Shown here piece after piece: positions 1 to 8,775 of a stretch of 64,000 nt of DNA. Made by a program: the position numbers and the translations under genes. The stretch's first letter is position 1; each line of letters begins with the position of its first letter. The notes beneath the pieces were generated by a model, which was given only the letters and a program-made list of their open reading frames with translations, did no database searches and was not told the DNA's origin. The DNA is from Undaria pinnatifida (taxonomy: Eukaryota; Sar; Phaeophyceae; Laminariales; Alariaceae): the NCBI GenBank assembly GCA_012845835.1, contig JABAKD010000010.1, positions 12,558,473-12,622,472 of the forward strand, given 5' to 3'.

Positions 1-744
1 ACGTGGTATCCACTGCGGGCTGTCAGTTCGTAGCTGCAATATGTAGTGCTGGGCACGGCCGCTGCGTTCTGCAGTTCTTCTGCCAGGCCTTATTGCGTCG
101 CCCCCGTCAGCGTCTTCGTGTGCGTTATGCACCGGGGTTCTTTTGATGCTTTGGCGTACTACCGGTGTGTATTTTTTTTGGGGGGTCTTTCATGAACGTT
201 TGCAACTTCAAACATACCCTGTCGAGCAAGCTGGAGTATACATCGTGTGGAGCGTTTCCAGTCCTGAGAGTTTCTCGACGTGCCGCTGACGTTCGAGGTG
301 CCTCGTATAACCGCCATGATGATGGCGAACCCCATATTGCGCCGTCGCATGCCCGAGGTTCTTGTTGTCCCGGTTCCAGATCCTCGCAACTCGTACTCAA
401 CTCGTACTCATACAGCAGTCCCGGCTGGAGGACTTCTTCTGTGATGGTGACCACACTGGTTTCGTAGTTGCGCCGACCTGAATCTCATTTCTCTTCCTCT
501 TGTCTTGCACCAGGTGGCGAAATCCATGGTTGATAACCTGTGGCTGGTTCATCTGAAGGAGGATATGTTGGTCTTGGAATGAAATTCGAATGGTGGTGAA
601 GGCTGCTCAGAAGGCCGGCAAATGGTTCGACGAGTAGAGGAGGGAGCCGAGTTTTTCATGCGGAAATGGCATGAGAAGAAGAGACGCAGAGCTGCAGAGC
701 GACGCGCAAAGGCCGCGGCAGCGCCATCCACCGTCGGCATCTCT
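1..744. other. Stretch without a recognised gene
   Basis: Both strands carry only short overlapping open frames, none with a recognisable domain, a clear start context or splice signals. Nothing here resembles the repeats found elsewhere in the window. Confidence 0.5.
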
Positions 745-747
745 ACG

Positions 748-1229
748 CGGCCGGGGGGAGGGGGTAGGGGGGGAGGGGGTAGGGGGAAATGGGGTAGGGG
801 GGGAGGGGGTAGGGGGGGAGGGGGGTAGGGGGGGAGGGGGTAGGGAGGGAGGGGGTAGGGGGGGAGGGGGTAGGGGGGGAGGGGGTAAGGGGGGAGGGGG
901 TAAGGGGGGAGGGGGTAAGGGGGGAGGGGGTAGGGGGGGAGGGGGTAGGGGGGTAGGGGGTAGGGGGGTAGGGGGTAGGGGGGGAGGGGGTAGGGGGGGA
1001 GGGGTAGGGAGGGAGGGGGTAGGGGGGGAGGGGGTAGGGGGGTAGGGGGTAGGGGGGTAGCGGGTAGGGAGGGAGGGGGAAGGGGGGGAGGGGGTAGGGG
1101 GGTAGGGGGGAGGGGGGTAGGGGGGAGGGGGGGAGCGGGGGAAGGGGGGAGGGGGGAGAGGGGGAGGGGGTAGGGGGGAAGGGAGTAGGGGGGGAGGGGG
1201 GGAGGGGGGTGGGGGGGAGAAGGGGGGGC
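748..1229 (+). repeat. G-rich minisatellite (runs of 5-7 G separated by A or TA)
   Basis: About 480 bp built from units such as TAGGGGGGAGGGGG, 13-14 bp long, with single-base variation. The plus strand is almost pure purine apart from the T of each TA. The long open frames here, proline-leucine rich on the minus strand and glycine rich on the plus strand, follow from the repeat and are not evidence of a gene. Four or more G-runs lie in every 30 bp, so G-quadruplex formation is likely. Confidence 0.9.
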
Positions 1230-1429
1230 GTCCTGCCCAAGAGACTGGAGTCTGCGTCTGGCCATCATCGTGTTGAAATTTGTGGGCCTTCCAATGGCCG
1301 TCACAAGTTAGCATAAGGCCGCCCTGACTTCTTCGCCTTGTTGCGTTCTCTCCCCAGTGCCATTGATGCACTTGATACCCTCTAAGAGCCCAATGCCGTC
1401 TTTAGTCAGTTTCTAGGGTCTGCTATTAT

Positions 1430-1745
1430 TATAAATATAAAAATACACTGCAGCTGTGAGATCGAAGATTTTGTCGAAACTCATCTTTGCAAGCTGTGTG
1501 GGATACTCCTATCGCGCGTATTACGGGTTGTGTGTCCTCATTAAGGATAGAGGTCGGCGACTCCCCTTGCAACTACAGTGTAGCTATCAGGGTCAACAGG
1601 GTGATGTTAGTCAATCTGTGCGCGGGAACTATAAAACCCGTTTTTGAGGGGGACAAAATCTGACAGCTGTGGAAGGAAATGCATCAGTTTATCAAGTGAA
1701 TCCTGTAAGTCGAATAACCGGTGAGAGGAGGGCGGAGTTTTTAAG
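1430..1745 (+). repeat. Dispersed repeat family R1, copy 1
   Basis: About 300 bp that recur, diverged, in inverted orientation at 26,085-26,405 and in direct orientation at 48,300-48,570. Shared landmarks are a TATAAA-containing segment, a block ending in GAGGGCGGAG and a following G-rich tract. Read on the minus strand at about 1,437-1,500, the copy encodes a short peptide with the core QLAKMSFDKIFDLTA, which is kept in frame in the other copies. The family is unnamed here. A transposon with a short coding exon or a conserved terminal ORF are both possible. Confidence 0.7.
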
Positions 1746-1774
1746 GACGTAGGGACCTGGGTTTGATCAAGAGG

Positions 1775-2010
1775 GAGCGAGGGGGGAGGGGGGGCGGGGG
1801 GCGGGCGGGGCAGCTCAATCTGTGCGTGGAAACTATAAATCCTTCAAGGGGATAAATATACCTGACGGTTTTGGAAGGAATGCACCAGTTTATCATGTAT
1901 ATCCTGTAAGTCGTACAACCAGTGAGGAGAGGGCGGAGCGCTCGAGGGGGTTGGGGGGGGGGGGGGGGGGCGGGGAGGGGGGGGGAGGGGGGGGGGGGGG
2001 GGCGAAAGGG
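1775..2010 (+). repeat. Partial R1 copy between G-tracts
   Basis: Positions 1,812-1,945 repeat 1,612-1,745 at a distance of about 200 bp, including the TATAAA segment and the GAGGGCGGAG end. A G-rich tract lies before it (about 1,775-1,808) and another after it (1,946-2,009). Each family unit therefore seems to end in a poly-G tract. Confidence 0.65.
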
Positions 2011-2104
2011 TTTTTTAAGCAACATCTTTAGGTCGCATAGATGTAGAGGTTTGCTATACGCGTGGTGCTAGGTCTAGGCAATGGTGCGGGTGGTGGGAAA
2101 GGAG

Positions 2105-2310
2105 GGGGCCTTGGGGAGGGGGGGAGGGGGAGGGTGAATTGCAGCTCTGCTTTTATGACGTTTTTTCTTTTTTCTCGTCCTTGCTTCCTCTTGTCTTGTC
2201 TTTTCTTTCTTTTCTTTTTTTTGTTTTCTTTACTTTCCTTTTTTCCTTTTTTTTCTTTCCTTTTCTTTCCTTTCCTTTCCTTCCCTTCCCTTTCCTGTCC
2301 TTTCTCCAAT
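2105..2310. repeat. Polypyrimidine microsatellite (TTTCC/TTTTC type)
   Basis: The plus strand of the 2,155-2,300 stretch is nearly pure C/T. Lysine-rich frames on the minus strand are artefacts of this composition. Confidence 0.8.
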
Positions 2311-2713
2311 TGACTTGCGTCTGACGTGCGTATGCGTAGTGATAGATACTGCGTGTAATATATACGTGGTAGTCTTTCTTGGGTGGCAAACGGTATAATA
2401 GTCGTTTTTTCCACGCGCGAGAAGTGAGACGTATGCACCAGTATGCACCTGGCACATCGTAGGCTGATTCCCGATTTCACTTTTTTTCAAGTTTCTGGCG
2501 GAGGCATGAATTGCGTCAGCTGTGATATGTACGTGTAACACCTTTGGTTTTGTTTGTGTTTTTCCCTGGGGTATTCCTCAGCTCCAGAGTGACTGGAGCC
2601 TGTCCTGTGACCACGGACTTGATTGTGCGAGTTAATGTGAGAACAACAAATGCAAACCTGTTGAAATTCTGGTGTCCTACATTTTTGTGTCTGTCTCCAT
2701 GGATGGAAGGATC

Positions 2714-2737
2714 TAACCCTAACCCTAACCCCAACCC
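2714..2737 (-). repeat. Interstitial telomere-like motif (CCCTAA)n
   Basis: Three to four units of CCCTAA/CCCCAA read on the plus strand, i.e. TTAGGG on the minus strand. A second short array in the opposite orientation lies at 46,651-46,693. TTAGGG is a common eukaryotic telomere repeat, so this may be a repaired break or a relic of a chromosome end. Confidence 0.65.
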
Positions 2738-3261
2738 ATACGAAAAATACCGATGACTGCCCCCTGATGACGTCACGGGGGTGAAATGGTTGAAAAAACA
2801 CATTAATGCAACTGCAACAATGTGTAACTCTGTAAAATTCGCTGGCTGCGGCGTAATGTAGAACCTGGGGCTCCTTGGCAAGAGTTCCCTTGTTTTTGCG
2901 CGAGTGTGCGTCTTCTGCTTGTTGTGTATAGTGTGATGCGGTGTGTGTTCTTAACCGTATGTAAGGTGTCGGCGACGAACGTATACCGATCACCAAGACA
3001 ACTGATTGACGCAATCTGACGAGTAATTCACTGGGTGGAAACGAGCACTAAAGAGTGAGCGGAGTTAATGATCAGATGCCACACATTCATTGGTGTATGG
3101 TTCCGATGAAAGAAAATATCCATTCATTGGTATCGCGTGGAAACGCTTTCATTTCTGGTCTGATAAGACCGGTGATTGTGGCAAAAAATGGAATGGAATG
3201 ATTAGTGTCAGGGGCTTCTCGTGAGACCTGATACGATGACTGCATATTCAACTTCTGCAAT

Positions 3262-3545
3262 AAAAATTCCAAAATATAGAAGACTAATAAAAAAAATGGA
3301 AAAAAAATCAAGAATCGATTTGGCAGAAACCAAACTTGAGGAAACAGTTGAAAAATTCAGAAATAAATACCTGAAAAAAAACAACTTCCGCAAACGAAAA
3401 AAGAAAAAAGAAGATAGAGTAGAGAAAAAAAGAAAGCACTCTAAAATCGGGTTGGTAGGAACCGAAAGTTTAAAGAAACAAACTGTTGAAATTAAGACAT
3501 GAAAAAAAGGAAAAAAAAAAAACAGAAAAAAAGGTGAAGGAAGAA
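3262..3545 (+). repeat. A-rich low-complexity stretch
   Basis: The plus strand is dominated by A with short runs of 3-10 A. The lysine-rich frame across 3,221-3,502 has an alternating Lys/Glu/Arg pattern that fits base composition as well as a charged exon. I do not call a gene. Confidence 0.5.
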
Positions 3546-4218
3546 GCCAAAGAACAGCTGGACCGTTCCGCAAGTAATGGAAGCAGGCGGTGTTCAAATG
3601 TGGGAGGTCTTGAGAGGTCAGAGGGATGTACTAAAACGAACCCGCTCACAAAAACCAAAAAATAAATAATAAGTAAGTGTAAATCCGACAACAGAATAAA
3701 TGTATGGGTAGCATATGATAGTCAGTACTACTGCGACATTGCTTGACTCGCTCGTAGCACGTTACAGATCCACTGTATACCCCTGGTACTGCTACAGTTG
3801 TGTGTTGGTTTGTGCTTGCGGACAAGTCTGATGAATTGGTTCGTGTTGGTGGGGTAACGGTAGCATCTGTGGAGACTCATGGTATCCCGAAAGAGTACAA
3901 TCAATTGGTATGACATGCGATCGTCCATCCGGGGTCACGTATTTATACCAAAATATGACAGTGGGGCAAGCCCCCTACGTCAGTCTGCGTCGATTTATAT
4001 TTAGGATCATATCTACATATTCTTCTCTTCTTCTCCCGTCATGATGGCCTCACGGGTGTCGAGACTCTTCTCCTCGTGATCGAGCCCGGCCAGCCTGCAC
4101 CCCGGCAACAACTGTTTTATCGTTTACTGTGGTTATGACGTTTCGCACCTCGGATAACATACCACTAAACGTTCAATATCAATCTTCCGGTTGAGCGTAT
4201 GTTTTTCGTAACGTTACT

Positions 4219-4265
4219 GTTGAGGTATTAGTGGGGTATTAGTACGTTTGACCACTTACAAAAGG
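4219..4265 (-). repeat. 47-bp segment, inverted partner of 6,970-7,016
   Basis: The reverse complement of this segment occurs with few mismatches at 6,970-7,016. There it sits as a filler between gag-region and NADAR-region sequence of the scrambled gypsy copy. It is not found in the full-length element at 12-24 kb, so it is probably flanking DNA copied during rearrangement. Confidence 0.7.
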
Positions 4266-4455
4266 TTAACAAATAGCTTACCCAAACTAAGCCCTATAAC
4301 ACTTTCCCCCTGAAACGGCGGGATAGCAGGTCGGCCGGATATACGGGCGGACCTGTCAATTATCCAAGCCGTTTCATTCCCTGGGTATACCGGGGAGAGT
4401 ATTTTTCGAGTTCGCAATAGACTATAGTCTACATGGGGAAAGTCTGAAAAAGTTT

Positions 4456-4519
4456 ATTATGGCGGATGTTGGATTTGAACCCACGACCCAAAAAACCCAT
4501 GGTCTGTCGACGACGCCAT
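4456..4519 (-). other. Primer-binding site and tRNA-like leader after an LTR
   Basis: Reading on the minus strand from the end of the LTR, a two-base spacer is followed by TGGCGTCGTCGACAG, close to the tRNA-Ser-type primer site of the full-length element. About 30 bases later comes GTGGGTTCAAATCC, which resembles a tRNA T-arm/B box, and the block closes with CGCCAT. Its two ends form an inverted repeat (ATGGCG/CGCCAT). A leader belongs after a 5' LTR, but this LTR also has 3'-internal sequence on its other side, so the LTR is flanked as in a tandem or one-LTR-circle arrangement. Confidence 0.55.
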
Positions 4520-4520
4520 T

Positions 4521-4790
4521 TGTTAGGTTATTGGGTGGGGACACAGAGTGCCCCTTGCAGGTCTGTCAATTGAGCAGGTCCTCGGAGAGGACTCACTTTG
4601 TTTGCCTTCGTAGAGCCGTAGCTTTATTCGATTCCACCAGAGCCCCGGATGACTTCTGAGATCGGAGGCAAGTGCCTCCGATCTATTTCCTAACTTTCCC
4701 GGATATTAAACGCCAACCTTATCATACGAAACCCATCCAAAGGATCTTAAATTCGGATAATTACAGGCATTTCGAGGCCGTATCTTAACA
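4521..4790 (-). repeat. LTR of the gypsy family (older copy)
   Basis: 270 bp, clearly homologous along its length to the 268-bp LTRs at 12,180 and 23,943. It starts TGTTAAG and ends TAACA on the minus strand. It retains the internal stem AGATCGGAGGC/GCCTCCGATCT with a changed loop and the AATAAA motif. The many substitutions mean it is far older than the LTR pair at 12-24 kb. Confidence 0.9.
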
Positions 4791-6586
4791 CTAGCCCACC
4801 CTGATGAGTCACATATGCAGAAAAATGGGAGATTCGGGGAAACTCCGGCTCTACGAAGTAGACCATGAGTCGAAGATGCGGCTCCTCAAAACCCACTCCC
4901 ACACCTCTAACGGTCTGGCTATGGACCATAAAGACGCGAAGAAAAACAGTTGAAAGAAACGCAGACCTTAAAACAAGGCAAACGTCACCCACCAAAAACC
5001 TGTCGCGTGCCGCCGGTATGGCGGGGGGGGGGGGAAGAAAAGGCTCTAGAAACTGCCGCATACCGCCGGTGTGGCGGGTGGCGCAGGAAAGGCTCTACGG
5101 CAAACCAACCACAGAAAAGGCACTATGGCGAGGCGAGCCCTCGTCGATATGGAGGGGAACACAGGCGCTAACACAAGGGAGAAGTCATGCGAAAAATGTC
5201 CCCCGGGCCATCAGCATGGCGGGGGGTTAGATGAGGAAACGACAAATACCCGGGATGGAAGGTGGCAACACCTACAGCCCCGCTAGGGGGGGAAGTGATT
5301 AGCCGAAAAAACAAAGTAGAACAAATACAACACACAAAAGATAAAATATGACACACAGACCCGTACGTCGCCCTGTACCACGTTACGCGCGAACAGGGTA
5401 CCCTGGTCGCCCCCCGGCTCTGAGCTGAGGAGGGCGTCGGCAGGGCGAAATTGAACAACGACGAAAAAGCAACAGCCCTGCGCCTCAGATAGCGGCGTTT
5501 TACCCGAACCCTGGCCCCGCACTGAGCAGGGGGTTCGGCAGGACAAAAAAAAAAATGATGGGAAGAACCGCCCCAAAACCCGACGAAGACTTTCAGGACA
5601 CTACGAACAACCCAAATACAAAGACTCAAACCTCATAAAATCCAAAAATTGAAGAACTATCGAGGAGCGGTGGCGGCTTGAAAGTCAACTGGCCACGATC
5701 GCGCCTCGAGATTCATCTACGTTACGTTGGATTCCACGAGGTAACGCACTGACGATGTGAACTTGCAGGCACCAAGAGCCTCGTACAACTCCCGTCGAAG
5801 TCGTGTAGCGCGCCGCCGAAAGATGAAGTTTAATCGGTCCGGGGTCGTCCAGAAAGCGGACTAGGTATACCTTGTCCTCGGTGGTGCTCGCGCTTTTTTT
5901 TCCAAGCCACCATAACCCATCGTCTCCCTTGTCTCAAAAGTGGACACTATTAGGAAGTACTGTGTCGTGGTAGCGACGGAGCCAATCGGCAAGGGGAGCA
6001 CAGGCGTAGCCCTGCGCTAGGAAACGTTCCCCGTTGTTGCGGGAGAGCTCGCGCTGTGCCGCCCCGATCTGCATTCGGCGGTAGAGGCGGTTGGTTTGGC
6101 GGAGAGGTGGAGATCCATTTGTCGCTCCCAGGAAGGTTCGGAGAGTCCCGTCCAATGCGTCTTGTATAGCACCGCGATGACGCCACCTCGCCCCCGTACC
6201 GACTGATGACCAGTGATCTGCTCCACCTCCAGCCGTTGTAGGGGAGTACGTCGTCTTGAGTGACGTGGTACGGCGGGGACTTCTTGGGAAAATTGTAGAG
6301 CACGTACTGCGTCAGCCCCGCCGGTAGATATTTGGGCATGTCCCCGCTGTCGTGGGGGTTGGCACAGGGTTTGCAGCGCTCGATGGCCACATGCCGACGA
6401 GCGTCCCAATCGGGCAGGTCGGAAGGGAGATCCAAATAGAGGAGGTTGCTCCCGAGCGGCGAACCGTCCAGGGTCTCGGCGGCGGAGCAGGGACCGACGT
6501 CCAGGACCTTGTACGGGCCCGTCCAGTTAAGCGCGAGTTTGGCCTTGAGTACCTTGGCGTCGGCGTTCGCCTTCAAACCCTGGCGG
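4791..6586 (-). mobile_element. 3' end of an old gypsy copy (integrase C-terminus, 3' UTR)
   Basis: Minus-strand sequence homologous to about 22,140-23,942 of the full-length element. It contains the GPY-motif region, chromodomain, Tudor-like tail and 3' untranslated region in the right order up to the LTR. The segment just before the LTR keeps the block with AGGGTGGGCTAG, a candidate plus-strand priming tract. The other end is a head-to-head junction at TGGCGG (6,581-6,586). Confidence 0.85.
5770..6580 (-). pseudogene. Integrase C-terminal fragment: GPY, chromodomain, Tudor-like
   Basis: The minus strand encodes, in several frames, the C-terminal part of the integrase that is intact at 21,036-23,084. 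The GPY module (LNWTGPYKVLDV) and the chromodomain (VEQITGHQ...SEPSWER) are recognisable. A frameshift follows TQDDV, a deletion removes the segment after MDLHLS, and the last module is damaged by further indels. It cannot give a complete protein. Confidence 0.8.
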
Positions 6587-6960
6587 TCGATTTGAGGTGT
6601 GGGAAGGCCAACACTAAAACACCGAGATCTTTTGCGAGGCTCGATCCGGTGTTTGCTCGCGATAACAGCGGGCGCTCTGTCCTTTTTTCCATCAAGGAGG
6701 AGTCGACAAGATTAGCTACCTCGTCTCCATTCTCCAAGAGGCATAACGGAAAAGAACCTCCTCGGGTAAAAACATTATTGCCACTTCCCCGAGCCCCGCT
6801 CCAGAATACGCCCACAGGGTCTACGGCCCCTGCTTCGTCTTTTAACACGCTAACCCACGTGTTTCAGGCTGCGTTTGCCCCAGTGGCACAGAAAGAAAAT
6901 CCGACACTGCGCGATGGGCCAGTGGTGACGCCACGGCCTCCAGCCTGATTAGCTGGACGC
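6587..6960 (+). pseudogene. Gag/pre-NADAR region fragment
   Basis: Near-identical to 17,527-17,905. The translated segment contains ARLDPVFARD and TRLATSSPFSKRHNG. No domain is recognised. Its value is as a marker that the family carries this segment upstream of NADAR. Confidence 0.6.
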
Positions 6961-7020
6961 TATTCCCCTACCTTTTGCAAGTGGTCAAACGGACTAATAC
7001 CCCACTAATACCTTAACATC

Positions 7021-7325
7021 ATCATGTCGTCGCCTACGCAAACGCATCGGCCGAGGCGTTCTCAACTTTGACTCCGGTGCTGGCGACAGGGAGAAGCAAA
7101 ACGCCGTGTTATCTGGCACCTACGCCAAATTCACGCAGAATCCAGCCATAAAAAAAATCACCTTTTGAGCTCTGACAACAAGCGCCTGGCTGAATCCAGC
7201 CCTCTGGACCCAGTGTGGGGCATTGGTCGCCGGGAGGATGGTCCCAGCGCCAACAACCCATGCAAGGGGAGAGAAAAACTGGCCCGGTGAGGCGTTTTCT
7301 GCCGTTCGCGAAGTTATTCGCGACA
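7021..7325 (+). pseudogene. C-terminal half of a NADAR domain
   Basis: Homologous to 18,985-19,315. The recognisable NADAR signatures are the GR..RNFD-like region, SGTYAKFTQNPAI, then LAESSPLDPVWGIG and GEAFSAVREVIRDN in other frames. As in the full-length copy, one frame break lies near a poly-A run (8 A here, 7 there) and another before the GEA motif. The N-terminal half, with the conserved Trp and Glu, is missing. This copy shows that NADAR is a family component and not a one-off insertion. Confidence 0.8.
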
Positions 7326-7499
7326 ATGAGACCGGGTCGGCGCACCCGGCCTCCCCTAGTCGGTTTCGCACCTGCACTGCGAATGCAAGAACCAAAACAT
7401 CTCGTCCGCGCCGCGGCCGGGCCGTTAACAGCGGCCAGCGCTCGCAAAGCTTCCCCTTCCGACCTATTTCTCGGGCGCGTTGGCCAACTAAAAGCCGTG

Positions 7500-8610
7500 G
7501 AGTTTTGAAGATAGCTTCTGGCGTCGGCCCTGACCTTGTGCTGTCAGAACACGGCCCCTGTTTCGTCGAGGGTACTGTGATGGTGGACGACGTTTCGCTC
7601 TCTATGAAAATCGTGTATACCAGTCGAGCAACGCTCGAGTCGGAGAGCCACTGGACTCCTCTAGATTTGGGAACGGCAGCATTGTTTGGGCTCCCAAACG
7701 CCTCCGAGGGTACTTTGGGGAACAAAGTTCCGCACATCCTCCGGCCACAAGACACAGGAGAGCATTGGCAAAGTGGGGACCCTCAATGCACGAGTCCAGC
7801 GGTAGCTTGAATTCGTCACCGCGTTCGATTGCAAACTCGAGTACCGCAAAGGCAGCGCCAACGGCATCGCCGATTTTTCTGGCCCGTTTTCCAGAGCCTG
7901 CTACGGAGTACGACCGCAGTGGCTTGACAAACTTTAAGCCCGTAGGATTGACAAGCCCCAACCCCGTTGGAGATAGCGGTATCTACCTCCTACGGACCCG
8001 CGGGCTGCGCGCTCCCTCCTCGCCGATCCCAGGGGTCGGTTTGGGTGGACTCGCGCCCCTCGCCGAAAGCACTGTCTTGGGTGGGCTCGTGCCCCACATG
8101 ACAGCACTGTTTTTTGGGTGGACTCGAACCCCTCGCCGAAAGCACTGTCTTGGTTGGGCTCGTGCCCCGCACTAAACATGCTGCCTTGGGTGGGCTCCCT
8201 CTCACCCCTACCGCATTTCACGCTTTTCGCACACACGAGCCATGTATAGGGATTAACGGCCTTTCTGCTTCCCCGGGGAGATTCGTCGCTCGTGTTTCTG
8301 CCTCCGTCGCCACTACCGAAGGCTGTACAGGCCGCGGGTCGATTTCGCCTGCCGCTAGCACCGTTTTCGCTTCGGTTTTTGCCATACCCATCGGCGGCGG
8401 CACGGGCTCCGCAGAAGCCCTGGCTGCAGCGACGCCCATCGCACAGCCGACTTATCTATCCCGGAGTTCTATACAGGAGACGGCCCCCGCCGCGACCATC
8501 GGTTCGACTGTGTCCATGTCTGCCTTGCTTGGCACTCCAGCTCCTCCGTCGTTGACGACGCGCCGACGAACAGCGACAGCAACGGGAAATGCACCCCCGC
8601 TGTAGATTAC
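7500..8610 (+). pseudogene. Protease-like and RNase H remnant plus spacer
   Basis: Collinear with 19,475-20,593. It holds the segment VEGTVMVDDVS...WTPLDLGT, the RNase H end motif (LEYRKGSANGIADF in one frame) and the degenerate 42-bp repeats near 8,040-8,190. The reverse transcriptase is absent at the same junction as in the full-length copy, so the deletion is older than both insertions. Confidence 0.65.
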
Positions 8611-8775
8611 GGATTCGGGCCCGACGGGGCTCCTCGGCCATCTTCCAGACGACTTACAACCCCGCCGCGAGTCCCATGGCCGCGGCCGACCCCGTCGACA
8701 GCCGCGACTCATGCTCCTGCCGCTCCTCCTGACCCCGCGGTACTGATCTCATCCGACCGCGACCATGCAGAGCCT

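Noticed and set aside
549-1371. Long proline-leucine and glycine-rich open frames in the G-tract
   Set aside because: They follow from the 13-14-bp purine repeat and occur in several frames and both strands. There is no non-repeat protein sequence attached.
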